Assembly (NCBI GenBank): GCA_021778315.1
Contig: JAJYCQ010000003.1
Span: 1 to 64,000, forward strand
DNA length: 64,000 nucleotides
Origin: Acidobacteriota bacterium
GTDB taxonomy: Bacteria; Acidobacteriota; Terriglobia; Terriglobales; Acidobacteriaceae
Direction of reading: 5' to 3'
In this document: positions 8,971 through 18,917 of the stretch, one piece after another
Layout: each line of letters begins with the position of its first letter
How positions within the stretch are numbered: the first letter of the stretch is position 1
Translations under genes and position numbers: made by a program
Notes under the pieces: generated by a model
The model's input: only the letters and a program-made list of their open reading frames with translations
Databases searched by the model: none
Told to the model about the DNA's origin: nothing

Positions 8971-9960
8971 ATGGAATTTCCTGCAACTCGCTTGCGACGG
9001 CTCCGCTCCACTCCCGCCATGCGTTCTCTCATTCGAGAGACGCATCTGCGTCCCGGCGCTCTCATTTATCCGCTTTTTATCTGCGAGGGCGAAGGTGTTC
9101 GCCGCGAGATCAGCAGCATGCCCGGCGTCTTTAATCTCTCCATCGATGAGGCGCTCAAGGAGATCAAAGCCTGCGCCGATCTCGGAGTCGGCGGAGTTCT
9201 GCTCTTCGGCATTCCCTCCGAAAAAGACGAGCAGGGCACCGGAGCCTGGGCATCCGACGGCATCGTCCAGCGAGGCCTCCGCGCGATCAAGGCCACCAGC
9301 GAAGCACAGTCTCTCGTCGTCATCGCCGACGTCTGCCTCTGCGAATACACCTCGCACGGCCATTGCGGCCTCGTCCACCGCGACGGCGATCATTTCGAAG
9401 TAGAAAACGACTCCAGCGTAGCTCTCCTCGCAAAGGCCGCTGCGTCGCTCGCCGAGGCCGGAGCCGACATCGTCGCACCTAGCGACATGATGGATGGCCG
9501 CATCGCCGCCATGCGCACAGCAGTCGACGAAGCCGGCAAACACAACACGCCCATCCTCAGCTACGCCTCGAAATTCGCCTCCGCCTTCTACGGCCCCTTC
9601 CGCGACGCCGCCGACTCCGCTCCGCAGTTCGGCGACCGTCGCACCTACCAGATGGACGGTGCCAACCTCCGCGAAGCCATGCGGGAAATTGAACAGGACA
9701 TCGCGGAAGGCGCCGACATGCTGCTCATGAAGCCAGCCATGCCCTACCTCGACGTCATCCGCGAAGCACGCACCCGCTTCGACCTGCCCATGGGCGCCTA
9801 CCAGGTCTCGGGCGAGTACTCCATGCTGCACGCAGCCTTCCAGCGCGGCTGGCTCGAACCCGAACGAGCCATGCTCGAAAGCCTGCTCAGCATCCGCCGC
9901 GCCGGCGCCGACTTCATCGTCACGTACTTCGCCAAAGATGCCGCAAAGCTGGTGGGTTGA
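8971..9960 (+). CDS. hemB: Porphobilinogen synthase (delta-aminolevulinate dehydratase)
   Basis: 329 residues, full length for HemB. It condenses two 5-aminolevulinate molecules to porphobilinogen in tetrapyrrole synthesis. The two Schiff-base lysines are present: Lys201 in [14 protein letters not shown] and Lys254 in [11 protein letters not shown]. The metal-binding cysteines C122, C124 and C132 in [14 protein letters not shown] indicate a zinc-dependent form, and the [19 protein letters not shown] segment is also typical. The flanking genes are not haem genes, so hemB stands alone here. Confidence 0.97.
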   Translation: MEFPATRLRRLRSTPAMRSLIRETHLRPGALIYPLFICEGEGVRREISSMPGVFNLSIDEALKEIKACADLGVGGVLLFGIPSEKDEQGTGAWASDGIVQRGLRAIKATSEAQSLVVIADVCLCEYTSHGHCGLVHRDGDHFEVENDSSVALLAKAAASLAEAGADIVAPSDMMDGRIAAMRTAVDEAGKHNTPILSYASKFASAFYGPFRDAADSAPQFGDRRTYQMDGANLREAMREIEQDIAEGADMLLMKPAMPYLDVIREARTRFDLPMGAYQVSGEYSMLHAAFQRGWLEPERAMLESLLSIRRAGADFIVTYFAKDAAKLVG

Positions 9961-10009
9961 GCCTCATCGAATTGAAGCTCGCGTCAAATCATTCTCGAAG
10001 CTAGCGGTG

Positions 10010-10525
10010 CTAGTCAGCGTAGGGAACGCCTAACCTGATTGATATTGCCGTTTTTGAAACTTGTAAGGATTCCGACAATTCCTCGATGGTACGAATGCCC
10101 TGCCCCATCAGTTTCTGAATCAACGGAAATGGCATCAGAATGTCAGCGGCTAGCTTATTGGCCTCCGTCTCTTGTTTGCTGGACAAGCCACTACGAAACA
10201 GAGCGTCCTCGACGATTCCATTGTGTAGATCGTCGCGGTGGAGAATGAAATGTGCGATTTCATGTGCGACAGTGAAGCGCTTTCGCGGAAGCGACTCAGC
10301 CTTATTGACTACAATGCTGAAGCCGCTTCTACCGCCATTTAGACCATCAATAAAAAGCTTGCCTGATATAGGCGAATCTAGCCGATCTTCCCAGACATTT
10401 ATCCCAAAAGCTTCGGCGAGGCCAACAACATTGACCGGTGCATCCTGCTGAAAGCGTGCAATGACTTGGCCAGGAGTTTCCGTTGTATCAGAAGTTGGAA
10501 TTGAAGCGAATGCTGCCATTGTCAT
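10010..10525 (-). CDS. ImmA/IrrE-family metallopeptidase
   Basis: 171 residues. The zinc-peptidase motif HEIAH is at residues 88-92 in TVAHEIAHFILH, and the third ligand is probably the glutamate in QETEANKLAADILMP. ImmA/IrrE proteins cleave phage or mobile-element repressors, or act in stress signalling. Here no Cro/CI-type regulator is adjacent. The start overlaps the stop of the upstream membrane-protein gene by four bases (ATGA at 10522-10525), so the two are coupled. The 30 N-terminal residues before the peptidase domain look unstructured. Confidence 0.88.
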   Translation of the reverse strand: MTMAAFASIPTSDTTETPGQVIARFQQDAPVNVVGLAEAFGINVWEDRLDSPISGKLFIDGLNGGRSGFSIVVNKAESLPRKRFTVAHEIAHFILHRDDLHNGIVEDALFRSGLSSKQETEANKLAADILMPFPLIQKLMGQGIRTIEELSESLQVSKTAISIRLGVPYAD

Positions 10526-10944
10526 TCTCCTTTCCCGGGGTAGTCCTTCGCCAATGAATCCTGATTTCTTGCCTTCCCTTGTACTCCCTTTGACGCGCCT
10601 GGAGCCGATTTGGAAGCTGATTTGGTTACCAATTGGTCGCTCAATCGCTTCTGATTCTCGTGCATACTTCGCAGACTATCGAGAATGTCGAAGTATTCCT
10701 TGGCGTCAGGATACTCTTTCAGTTTGTTGTCTAATGATTCTTCGGCTCTTTTTGCGACAGCTTCAGTCAATTCCTTCTTGATGCCAGCGTAACCCCAGAT
10801 CGCAGCAAGAGCTATTAGAATCGCGAGCGCTGCAAGTATTGCGCAGACAGCAGTGAGAGTAACGGTAAGGAAATCGATATAAGTAACGGCGTGAGGCTCC
10901 GCCGCAACCCGAGCCTCAGCGGCCATATGAAGCAGTCCCTGCAT
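10522..10944 (-). CDS. Small membrane protein coupled to the ImmA-type protease
   Basis: 140 residues from the ATG at 10944; an upstream ATG at 11118 would overlap the lysozyme gene and add a non-membrane Arg/Cys-rich stretch, so it was not used. A hydrophobic segment (VCAILAALAILIALAAIWGY) lies in the first third, followed by a charged helical region (ELTEAVAKRAEESLDNKLKE) and a Lys/Ser-rich tail, so a single-span protein with a cytoplasmic helical domain is likely. No family was recognised. Its coupling to the ImmA-like peptidase suggests a partner, anchor or substrate role, but this is inference. Confidence 0.6.
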   Translation of the reverse strand: MQGLLHMAAEARVAAEPHAVTYIDFLTVTLTAVCAILAALAILIALAAIWGYAGIKKELTEAVAKRAEESLDNKLKEYPDAKEYFDILDSLRSMHENQKRLSDQLVTKSASKSAPGASKGVQGKARNQDSLAKDYPGKGE

Positions 10945-10996
10945 GACTGCATCGTATGTGACCGCAGTATAGATCGCAAAACTTAATCTGTTTGTG

Positions 10997-11437
10997 TCAT
11001 GAATTCGCAAACATCGCAGCCTCAGCCTTGCGTCTCCGCACCAATCCCGGGACAACCACGCCACCGGCATGCACCCACAATCCAAACTGCGCAGCCGCGC
11101 CTTCAAAGTCTCCCGCATTCACCTTCCGCAACAGCGTCGACTGCAGGAAATTTCCTCGCCCCGCGTTAAAGCAAAAGTCCACCATCGCATCGAACTGGCT
11201 CTGCGAAATCGCCACCATCACCTTCCGATTCACGCAGGCCACGGCGTCCTCAAGATCAGATAGCAACAGCACCTCAGCCTCTCCATCAGTAACCGTCAAC
11301 CCCTCCGCAACGCCAACCCCGGTATGGCCATACCCCACCGTCCACACCCCCGCGCAGTCCCGATACGCCTCCAGCCGCAGCCCCTCAAAGCTCTTCGTGA
11401 GAGCCAACCCCTTCTCGCTATACCTAAACTCTTCCAT
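10997..11437 (-). CDS. Phage-type lysozyme (glycoside hydrolase 24, endolysin)
   Basis: 146 residues from the ATG at 11437, preceded by GGAGGTG; a GTG immediately upstream is an alternative. The Glu-8-Asp-5-Thr triad of GH24 lysozymes fits exactly: Glu in SFEGLRLEAYRD, Asp in the same stretch and Thr in GVWTVGYGHT, with the spacing of T4 lysozyme E11/D20/T26. It would cleave MurNAc-GlcNAc bonds in peptidoglycan for phage release. There is no signal peptide, so it would need a holin. It sits 5 kb from the phage structural cluster, separated by lpdA, lipB and sucB, and is the clearest phage gene in this islet. Confidence 0.9.
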   Translation of the reverse strand: MEEFRYSEKGLALTKSFEGLRLEAYRDCAGVWTVGYGHTGVGVAEGLTVTDGEAEVLLLSDLEDAVACVNRKVMVAISQSQFDAMVDFCFNAGRGNFLQSTLLRKVNAGDFEGAAAQFGLWVHAGGVVVPGLVRRRKAEAAMFANS

Positions 11438-11604
11438 CACAAGCGCACCTCCACGAGCGCATCGATTTCCCTGGACCCTCTACAAACCGCCCCTGCATCG
11501 GAGGCCGGTACTCGCACATCAAATGACGTTGGGCCGCAGCAGCGGCTAAACTAAGCTGTCGAACGAACCGGAACGCGCGCTGCACCTTCGCGATCGCCCA
11601 ATGA

Positions 11605-13068
11605 ATGGAGCTCACTCTCTTGGCAGAAACTATCTATGACCTGGTCATCGTCGGCGGAGGTCCAGCCGGCTACACCTGCGGCATTCGCGCCGCACAGCTT
11701 GGACTCAAAGTCGCCCTCATCGAAAAGACCGACGTCCTCGGAGGCACCTGCCTCCATTGGGGCTGCATCCCCACCAAGGCGATGCTCTTCTCCGCCGAGA
11801 TATGGGACCATCTGAAGCACGCAGCCAGCTACGGCATCGAGGGAGTCTCTGCCCCCACTCTTAACTGGGAGAACCTCCTCAAGCGCAAAAACGACATCAT
11901 CGTGAAGCACACCAAGGGCCTCGACTTCCTGATGAAGAAGAACAAGATCACCGTCGTACGTGGACACGGTCGCCTCACCGGTCCAGCCAAAGACGGAGTC
12001 TTCACCATCGACGTCTCCGCCGAAGACAAAGGCAAAGGCCAAGGCTCCGAGCTCCAGACCACGACCCAGGTGCAAGCGAAGAAAGTAGTCATCGCCACTG
12101 GCTCCGACGCCCGCATGCTCCCCGGCTACAAGGCCGACGACACCATCCTCACCAACATCGAAATCCTCACCCTGCCCGCTCTGCCGAAGTCCCTCATCGT
12201 CATCGGATCAGGCGCTGTCGGAGTCGAATTCGCCTCCGTCTTCAAGAGCTTCGGCGCCGACGTCACCATCCTCGAAGCCCTCCCGCGCATCGTCCCCGTC
12301 GAAGACGAAGACGTCTCCAAGGAGCTCACCCGCGCCTACAAGAAGCGCGGCATCGATGTGAACGTCAGCTGCAAGGTCGAGAAGATCGAGAAGGTTAAGG
12401 GCGGCGTAAAGGTCAGCTTCACCGACTCCGCCGGCAAGCCTCAGGTCAAAGAGGCCGAGAAGGTTCTCGTAGCCGTCGGCCGAGGTCCCCGTACCGCCGA
12501 CGCTGGCCTCGACAAGACCAACATCCAGCTCGACCGCGGCTTCATCCCCGTCAACCAGTGGATGGAGACCTCCGAGCCCGGCGTCTACGCCGTCGGCGAC
12601 ATTGTCGCTGGTCTGCCGCAACTCGCCCACGTCGGAGCCATGTGCGGCGTGGTCGTCGCCAGCAAACTCGCCGGTAAATACGCTCGCGCCGTCCGCAAAG
12701 ACCGCGTCCCCGGCTGCACCTACTGCGACCCCCAGATCGGCAGCGTGGGCCTCACTGAAGCGCAAGCCAAAGAGAAGGGCTACCAGGTCAAGGTCGGCAA
12801 GTTCCCCTTCGTCGGCAACTCCAAGGCCACCATCGTCGACTCGCACGACGGCTTCGTGAAGGTCGTCTCCGACGCCAAATACGGCGAAGTCCTCGGCGTC
12901 CACATCATCGGCCCGCAGGCCACCGAACTCATCGCCGAGTGCGTCGTCGCCATGGAACTCGAAGCCACTGTCGAAGAGCTGATGTTCACCATCCATGCCC
13001 ACCCAACCCTCTCCGAGAGTCTCCTCGACGCCTTCTCCAGCGTCGAAGGTATGTCCATCAACGTGTAA
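11605..13068 (+). CDS. lpdA: Dihydrolipoyl dehydrogenase (E3)
   Basis: 487 residues. The FAD motif [19 protein letters not shown] is at about 15-33, and the redox-active disulfide C49/C54 lies in [13 protein letters not shown]. The NAD-binding motif is [15 protein letters not shown], and the C-terminal active-site His-Glu is in [12 protein letters not shown]. It reoxidises dihydrolipoamide on E2 subunits of pyruvate and 2-oxoglutarate dehydrogenases. The residues between the cysteines (LHW) differ from the commoner LNVG/LNRG version. It leads a + strand group with lipB and sucB. Start: ATG 11605; a TTG slightly downstream is also possible. Confidence 0.96.
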   Translation: MELTLLAETIYDLVIVGGGPAGYTCGIRAAQLGLKVALIEKTDVLGGTCLHWGCIPTKAMLFSAEIWDHLKHAASYGIEGVSAPTLNWENLLKRKNDIIVKHTKGLDFLMKKNKITVVRGHGRLTGPAKDGVFTIDVSAEDKGKGQGSELQTTTQVQAKKVVIATGSDARMLPGYKADDTILTNIEILTLPALPKSLIVIGSGAVGVEFASVFKSFGADVTILEALPRIVPVEDEDVSKELTRAYKKRGIDVNVSCKVEKIEKVKGGVKVSFTDSAGKPQVKEAEKVLVAVGRGPRTADAGLDKTNIQLDRGFIPVNQWMETSEPGVYAVGDIVAGLPQLAHVGAMCGVVVASKLAGKYARAVRKDRVPGCTYCDPQIGSVGLTEAQAKEKGYQVKVGKFPFVGNSKATIVDSHDGFVKVVSDAKYGEVLGVHIIGPQATELIAECVVAMELEATVEELMFTIHAHPTLSESLLDAFSSVEGMSINV

Positions 13069-13165
13069 ACGCCCGGAACGGACGCTGGCTTTTCATCGCT
13101 ATGTGGGAACGCCCCAACCTCGTGAGCAGTCTACAAACGCTCACGAGGTCAGCGCTCCAGATCGG

Positions 13166-13648
13166 ATGAGCATCATGGAACAACCCTCCAATCCGCCATT
13201 GCCGCCGTTCACGATAGACACGGCTACTCTGAAAGTCCGCAAAGCCGAGGACGCGTGGAACTCCCGCGATCCGTCGAGAGTTGCGCTTGCCTACACACTA
13301 AACAGTCGCTGGAGAAACCGCTCCGAGTTCGTTTTCGGTCGCGAAGAGGTCGTCGCGTTCCTGACGCGCAAGTGGGAACGGGAGCAAGACTATCGCCTGA
13401 TCAAGGAACTCTGGGCCTTCACAGCGAATCGCATCGCCGTCCGCTTTGCCTACGAATGCCATGACCACGCCGGCAACTGGTTCCGTTCCTACGGCAACGA
13501 GAATTGGGAGTTTGACGAGCACGGCTTGATGCGAGCGCGTCACGCCAGCATCAATGATCTTCCCATTGACGCATCGGAACGCCTCTTCCATTGGCCTATC
13601 GGACGTCGGCCAGACGATCACCCCAGCCTCAGCGACCTGGGCCTCTAA
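13166..13648 (+). CDS. NTF2-like protein, DUF1348 type
   Basis: 160 residues from the ATG at 13166 (a second ATG lies at 13175). The frame is open further upstream but overlaps lpdA with a non-homologous tail. Features of the DUF1348/SnoaL-like group are seen: [57 protein letters not shown] and WEFDEHGLM, giving a small alpha+beta barrel with a pocket. Enzymatic role unknown. It lies between lpdA and lipB on the same strand but has no evident link to lipoate metabolism. Confidence 0.85.
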   Translation: MSIMEQPSNPPLPPFTIDTATLKVRKAEDAWNSRDPSRVALAYTLNSRWRNRSEFVFGREEVVAFLTRKWEREQDYRLIKELWAFTANRIAVRFAYECHDHAGNWFRSYGNENWEFDEHGLMRARHASINDLPIDASERLFHWPIGRRPDDHPSLSDLGL

Positions 13649-13674
13649 ACTCCTCCCAAAGCACCGTTCATCCC

Positions 13675-14409
13675 ATGCACATCCACCTCCTCCAACTCGG
13701 CCGCATCCCCTACGCCGAAGGCCTCCGCATCCAGGCCGATGTCGTAGCCGCGCGCAAAGCGGGAGCCATCGGCGACACGCTCCTCCTCCTCGAACACCCG
13801 CCTGTCCTCACCCTCGGCCGCAACGCCACCCGCGCCAACATCCTCGCGTCCGACGATCTCCTCGCCCAACGCGGCGTCGAAATCCACGAGATCAACCGCG
13901 GAGGCGACGTCACCTATCACGGCCCTGGCCAGCTCGTCGGCTACCCCATCTTTGACCTCCGCGGCGACCTCCCCGGCAAACGCGGCCCCCACTTGGGACC
14001 CGTAGATTTTGTCAGGTTGATGGAAGAAGCCCTCATCCACACCTGCAAAGACTTCGGCGTCCCCGCACAGCGCATCTGCAAACTCACCGGCGTCTGGACC
14101 CTCGCCGGCGGCAGCATCCGCGAGAGGAAGATTGCCGCCATCGGAGTCCACGTCTCCCAAGCGGTCACCTCGCACGGCTTCGCCCTCAACGTCACCACCG
14201 ACCTCCGCGACTTCGACTGGATCGTCCCCTGCGGCATCACCGACCGCACCGTCACCTCGCTCGAACTCGAGTCCCCCCAGACACCGCTTCCCACCCTAGA
14301 GCAGACCGCGAACAGCGTCTCCACCAACTTCGGCCGCGTCTTCCAGCGCCAGATGATCGCCGTCGACTCCCTCGACGAACTCCTCGCCACCCACGCCTTC
14401 AAGTCCTGA
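13675..14409 (+). CDS. lipB: Octanoyl-[acyl carrier protein]:protein octanoyltransferase
   Basis: 244 residues from the ATG at 13675, giving the usual LipB start (MHIHLLQLGRIPYAEGLRIQ); the open frame upstream is non-coding. Family motifs are LLEHPPVLTLGRNA, the GGDVTYHGPGQLVGYPI block, RKIAAIGVHVSQAVTSHGFA with the catalytic lysine, and the catalytic Cys in IVPCGITDRTVTSL. LipB moves octanoyl groups from acyl-ACP to lipoyl domains. Its target SucB, with two lipoyl domains, is the next gene, and LpdA lies upstream. Confidence 0.96.
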   Translation: MHIHLLQLGRIPYAEGLRIQADVVAARKAGAIGDTLLLLEHPPVLTLGRNATRANILASDDLLAQRGVEIHEINRGGDVTYHGPGQLVGYPIFDLRGDLPGKRGPHLGPVDFVRLMEEALIHTCKDFGVPAQRICKLTGVWTLAGGSIRERKIAAIGVHVSQAVTSHGFALNVTTDLRDFDWIVPCGITDRTVTSLELESPQTPLPTLEQTANSVSTNFGRVFQRQMIAVDSLDELLATHAFKS

Positions 14410-14539
14410 ATGATCTGTATCGAACAGTACATAATGGTAGCAAATTCCGCTTCCCGACAAGCCAGCATCCCATCCACAGCCGTATAATCCTGAGGTTGCA
14501 CTCTTTTCGCGCCTCAGACCCTCCCGGAGACAGTTCCCC

Positions 14540-16162
14540 ATGCCGATCGACGTAGTTATGCCCCAAATGGGCGAATCCATCACTGAAGGCACCCTCACCA
14601 AGTGGCTCAAAAAGCCCGGCGACACCGTCTCCCGCGATGAGCCGCTCTTTGAAATCTCAACCGACAAGGTCGACGCCGAGATCCCCTCACCCGCCGCCGG
14701 CACCCTCGGCGACATCAAGGTTCAGGAAGGCGATACCGTCGTCGTCGGCACGGTCGTCTGCGCCATCAATGATTCCGGCGAGGCCGCTTCCGCGCCCCCA
14801 CCCCAGCAAGAGTCCGTCACCCCCGCCGCCGTCGAGACGGCAGCGAAGGACGAGTCCATTCCCGCTCCAGCTCCCCCGGCAGCAGGCCCCGGAACCGAAG
14901 TACTGATGCCCCAGATGGGCGAGTCCATCACCGAGGGCACCCTCACCAAGTGGCTCAAGAAGATCGGTGACACCGTCGCCCGCGACGAACCCATCTTCGA
15001 AATCTCCACCGACAAGGTCGACGCCGAGATTCCCTCCCCCATCGCCGGAACACTCTCCGAGATCCGCGTTCAGGAAGGCGAGACCGTCACTATCAACACC
15101 GTAGTCGCCGTCATCGGCGGTGGGGCCGCCGCACCGGCAGCTGCAGCTGCAGCCACCCCGACAGCCACCCCCGCTGCAACTCCCGCGCCATCAGCCGCAG
15201 CAGGTGAGCCTCTGCGCTCCTCGCCGCTGGTTCGCAAGATCGCCTCCGAAAATAACATCGACCTAAAGACTGTCCCTGGAACCGGCGCCTCCGGCCGTAT
15301 CACCAAGCAGGACATCCTCGGCCACCTCGAAGGCGGCGCACCGGCTGCTGCCCCCGCTCCGGCTTCCGCACCTGTCGCAGCAGCTCCCACCCCAGCAGTG
15401 CCCGCACCAGCAGCACCGGCCAGGCAGGCACCCGCAGCACCTGTCTCCGCACCCGCGCCCGGCGACCTCGTCCCCCTCTCCAAGATGCGCGCCATCATCG
15501 CCAAGCGCATGGTCGAGTCCAAGGCCACCAGCCCGCATGTGCACACCGTCTTCAAGGTAGACATGACGCGCATCGTCAAGCTGCGCGAAAAAGAGAAGAA
15601 CAAATACGAGCAGCGTAACGGCGTCAAGCTGACCTACATGCCGTTCATCACGCGTGCGGCCGTGCAGGCCCTCCGCAAGCACCCCATCGTCAACGCCTCC
15701 ATGCAGGGCGACGCAATCCTCTACAACAAGAACATCAATATCGGAATCGCTGTTGCACTGGAATGGGGGCTGATCGTTCCCGTCATCAAACAGACCGAGG
15801 AGAAGAGCTTCCTCGGCGTCGCCCGCTCCATCGTCGATCTCGCCGACCGCGCCCGCAACAAGAAGCTGGCCCCCGACGAAGTCTCCGGCGGAACCTTCAC
15901 CCTCACCAACTCCGGCATCTTCGGCGAGCAGTTCGGGACCCCCATCATCGCTCAGCCGCAGTCCGCCATCCTCGGCATCGGCGGCCTCAGCAAGGAGCCC
16001 GTCGTTCTCACCGACAAGGACGGTCAGGACACCATCGCCATCCGCACCGTCCAGTACTTCACCCTCGGCTTCGACCACCGCATCATCGACGGCGCCGATG
16101 GCGGCAAGTTCATGTCCGACTTCAAAGCCTACCTCGAAAACTGGTCAGAAGACATCGGGTAA
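14540..16162 (+). CDS. sucB: 2-oxoacid dehydrogenase E2, dihydrolipoamide succinyltransferase type, two lipoyl domains
   Basis: 540 residues. Two lipoyl domains (residues 1-80 and about 117-195) carry the lipoylated lysine in EISTDKVDAEIPS and are almost identical. Ala/Pro-rich linkers follow, then a peripheral subunit-binding domain (SSPLVRKIASENNIDL) and the catalytic acyltransferase core ending in the active-site motif DHRIIDGADGGKF. It transfers succinyl or another acyl group to CoA and forms the core of the dehydrogenase complex. Other branched-chain or pyruvate E2 enzymes share this layout, so the substrate is not certain. A clear hairpin follows the gene. Confidence 0.9.
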   Translation: MPIDVVMPQMGESITEGTLTKWLKKPGDTVSRDEPLFEISTDKVDAEIPSPAAGTLGDIKVQEGDTVVVGTVVCAINDSGEAASAPPPQQESVTPAAVETAAKDESIPAPAPPAAGPGTEVLMPQMGESITEGTLTKWLKKIGDTVARDEPIFEISTDKVDAEIPSPIAGTLSEIRVQEGETVTINTVVAVIGGGAAAPAAAAAATPTATPAATPAPSAAAGEPLRSSPLVRKIASENNIDLKTVPGTGASGRITKQDILGHLEGGAPAAAPAPASAPVAAAPTPAVPAPAAPARQAPAAPVSAPAPGDLVPLSKMRAIIAKRMVESKATSPHVHTVFKVDMTRIVKLREKEKNKYEQRNGVKLTYMPFITRAAVQALRKHPIVNASMQGDAILYNKNINIGIAVALEWGLIVPVIKQTEEKSFLGVARSIVDLADRARNKKLAPDEVSGGTFTLTNSGIFGEQFGTPIIAQPQSAILGIGGLSKEPVVLTDKDGQDTIAIRTVQYFTLGFDHRIIDGADGGKFMSDFKAYLENWSEDIG

Positions 16163-16185
16163 CTTCTCACTTAATATCTCTCCTC

Positions 16186-16228
16186 AACGTCTCTGCCATA
16201 GACCCACACCATCCATGGCAGAGACGTT
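16186..16228 (+). terminator. Hairpin terminator after sucB
   Basis: A perfect 14-bp inverted repeat (AACGTCTCTGCCAT at 16186-16199, ATGGCAGAGACGTT at 16215-16228) with a 15-base loop lies 23 bases after the sucB stop. The following CTGTTTGC is only weakly T-rich. It also separates the host group from the convergent phage-like cluster. Confidence 0.75.
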
Positions 16229-16241
16229 CTGTTTGCACCGA

Positions 16242-16466
16242 TCAGTTATGCTTCTCCGCGAAATACGCAATCGCGAGATGCACCACGGTCCACAGTGCAC
16301 CACATGCAGCGGCTATGCCCTTCAGCCGCTGCACACTCCGCTCATGGGAATCGACTCGCGCCTCCAGTTGGTGCAATCGCCCTGGTTGTCCAATCCCCAT
16401 CAACTGCTGCATCTGAGCCTTCAACACGCTCAACTCCTGTAGAACCTTACCCTCAAAATCCGTCAT
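16242..16466 (-). CDS. Small coiled-coil membrane protein, last gene of phage-like cluster
   Basis: 74 residues: a helical coiled-coil-like half (EGKVLQELSVLKAQMQQLMG, LEARVDSHERSVQRLKG) and a C-terminal hydrophobic segment (IAAACGALWTVVHLAIAYF). The layout resembles the XhlA-type haemolysin or holin accessory proteins of phage lysis modules. No lysozyme is adjacent; the GH24 enzyme is 5 kb away. Function is inferred from architecture and position only. Confidence 0.65.
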   Translation of the reverse strand: MTDFEGKVLQELSVLKAQMQQLMGIGQPGRLHQLEARVDSHERSVQRLKGIAAACGALWTVVHLAIAYFAEKHN

Positions 16467-16508
16467 CCACCCACCTCTCCTTCAATCAAAAACCCTTCGT
16501 GCATCGGA

Positions 16509-18896
16509 TTAGCCCACCGGTGCATCCACAAACACCGCACTTGAAAACCTCGAGTACAGCGGTGGAGTGCTCGCGTCATACATGCGCACGTAATAGCGCT
16601 CCAGTTGGGCCGCGCGAGGAATCGAAAAGCTTCGCACCGGACTACGCAGCACCAGGTCCGCTCCATCCACACCCATGCCAAACCACCAGTCTCTCAACCG
16701 CACCTCAAACCCACCGCCCGCAGGAGGAGCCATTCCGGCATCCACCTGCAGGGCAGTCCCCGTCAGGCTCGTAACGGTCAACTGCTGCAAGTTTGCAAGC
16801 ACCTGACCCGGCGAGCTCGACGCCGTCAGCGGCAGATACGCATTCACCGCAATCTCTTCACTCAACTTCAATCCGATGCCCGCCGCCCACTCCGTCGCCC
16901 AGTCATTGGCAAACTTCACCTCGTACCGCCTCACCTCTGGAACCGAGCTCCCATCCTTCACCACCACGCTGCGAACCAGCAACGACGACGTCACACCCGC
17001 GCTTGTAATCGCCAGCACATCGCCCGGCCAGATGTCCTGCGCCGGGTTCACCATCGCATACGAGCCCGCAACCGCCGCCGTACGACTCGTCGCAAACGCC
17101 AGCACCGCTTGCGCCGCGCTCTCGCAATCAACGCTGCTCCGTGCCACCGGCAGCGTCACCCTGCCCAGCCACCGACATGTCCCCGGAGCTCCATTCACCG
17201 CCTCCGACGCTACACTCGCCCCATCCTCCAGCCGCGCAATCGACCGCCGCTCGCCACGATATCTCACCGTCACATGCTCGCCCACCACCGGAATTCGCCC
17301 CGCAAGAAACGTCACCTTCGCCGGCGATCCAGACGCAGTCCCATAGCTCACCGTACAATCCACGCCCTGCCCTGCCGTCCCGATCAGCCGTGTCTGCATC
17401 ACTCCACTCGGCAGCGTGCTCACCACCCACATGCTTCCCGGCCGCAGCACGCTCACCGAACCCACCGAGCCAAAGAGTTGCGTCGAATTCACCACCGCAA
17501 ACGCACACGTTGCCGGGGTGTTACTCAACGAGCCCGAAGCCGCCGCGCTGTCATAGAGCACCGTTGCCGGAGTGTTTGATGCTGTGCCCTCATCCACCAA
17601 CTCGAACACAACATCCATCGGCGCTTCGATGCCCCCAGCACTGCCAAACCCCTGCACCACGCCATCCACCATGCAGTAGTACCGCTGCATCACGCGCTGC
17701 ATCTCAACACAGTGCAACCGCAGCCGTAGCGTGTACGCATGACCCGCGATCGGAGTAAACACCGTGCCCACCTCAGCGCCATTCACTACGGGCACAATTA
17801 CTGTGACGCCGCCGGTTCCGCTCACACTCTGCCGCACACGAAATCCTGCAAAGCAATCCGCCAGCACCATTTGCCCCTGGTACAGACCCGCGAGCATGCC
17901 ATCGCACGCAGCCCCCAGCATCACCCCGCTCAACTGCGCCACAACCGCGCCGCCCATCTCCACCGCATCCAACGCTTCCACCGTCGTCTGCCCATCGAGG
18001 CCATTGCCGCCATTCATCGTCAACCCCGCCCCAGTCAACGACAGATGACTCCCCGGATCACTCACCAGCCACTGTGCCGGATCGAACGCCGCCTCGTTGA
18101 AGTTATCCAGCACGAGGATCCGATTCGTGTCCCTGTACCCAACTTCATTCAGATGGAACACAGCTGTCGTACCATCGCCAATGAAATTCTCCTCGATGTA
18201 CGCCGCCGGCTCTTCTGCTCCCGATAGCGTCACATCGTTCGCCAACATGCGCACCGCAGTGGTCTGCAACTCCGCGACAGACAACGTTCCATCCGCATCA
18301 CTAAATGCATGCGTCACATTGCCCACTGGATCGATCAGCACCTGCCCATTCAGCGCTCGATACGCCGCATACGCAGAGCTCGCCGCCTCCCCCGCATTCA
18401 CGCTCCATGGCACCGAGGCGCGCGCTGCAAACGCTCCCGTCGAAGGCACGGTCGCCCCCACTGCCACCGTCAACGCAGACGAGCCTCCAGCCTGCGCCCG
18501 CGAGGCCAACCGCGTCACCAGCGCCGCCCCGTTCAGACCCAGCGACATCGCATCGCGCAGTCCCGCCCCCGAGCCCAGATTATCCAGCAGCCACTCATCA
18601 CTCACCGCCGTGATCCGCGCCCTGTACACCGGCCCCGTCGAAGCATTGCCAGCATAGATCCTCACCGGTTCTGTCGCCAGATATCCCGTGAACAACACCG
18701 TTGTATCCGCCGCCGTAACCGTCACTTTGCCCCGTCGCGCCGGAGCCGCCAACCCCTCGGCTCCAAGCACAATCTCCGCCGTGCATCGCGAAGGAACATT
18801 CAGCGCTCGCTGCACCGTGATCGGTCCCTCTGCGGCCACCGCCTCGGTGTAATCAACCGCACCCAGTCCATCCAAATTGTCGATCGTAATCCGCAC
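16509..18896 (-). CDS. Large phage tail protein, baseplate hub-like
   Basis: 795 residues. The N-terminus (RITIDNLDGLGAVDYTEAVA, then VTAADTTVLFTGYLATEPVR) reads like the first domain of phage tail-hub proteins. The central part is beta-rich with a lectin-like stretch (LVSDPGSHLSLTGAGLTMNG), and a later segment (WPGDVLAITSAGVTSSLLV, then RYEVKFANDW) resembles baseplate hub folds. It ends in a fibronectin-like tail (LERYYVRMYDASTPPLYSRF). No lytic motif was seen. It follows the tube-like gene, where a tape measure would normally come first. A tail role is likely from order and composition, but the exact part is uncertain. Confidence 0.6.
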   Translation of the reverse strand: MRITIDNLDGLGAVDYTEAVAAEGPITVQRALNVPSRCTAEIVLGAEGLAAPARRGKVTVTAADTTVLFTGYLATEPVRIYAGNASTGPVYRARITAVSDEWLLDNLGSGAGLRDAMSLGLNGAALVTRLASRAQAGGSSALTVAVGATVPSTGAFAARASVPWSVNAGEAASSAYAAYRALNGQVLIDPVGNVTHAFSDADGTLSVAELQTTAVRMLANDVTLSGAEEPAAYIEENFIGDGTTAVFHLNEVGYRDTNRILVLDNFNEAAFDPAQWLVSDPGSHLSLTGAGLTMNGGNGLDGQTTVEALDAVEMGGAVVAQLSGVMLGAACDGMLAGLYQGQMVLADCFAGFRVRQSVSGTGGVTVIVPVVNGAEVGTVFTPIAGHAYTLRLRLHCVEMQRVMQRYYCMVDGVVQGFGSAGGIEAPMDVVFELVDEGTASNTPATVLYDSAAASGSLSNTPATCAFAVVNSTQLFGSVGSVSVLRPGSMWVVSTLPSGVMQTRLIGTAGQGVDCTVSYGTASGSPAKVTFLAGRIPVVGEHVTVRYRGERRSIARLEDGASVASEAVNGAPGTCRWLGRVTLPVARSSVDCESAAQAVLAFATSRTAAVAGSYAMVNPAQDIWPGDVLAITSAGVTSSLLVRSVVVKDGSSVPEVRRYEVKFANDWATEWAAGIGLKLSEEIAVNAYLPLTASSSPGQVLANLQQLTVTSLTGTALQVDAGMAPPAGGGFEVRLRDWWFGMGVDGADLVLRSPVRSFSIPRAAQLERYYVRMYDASTPPLYSRFSSAVFVDAPVG

Positions 18897-18917
18897 AGTC
18901 TCTCCTCCACTACAAAC

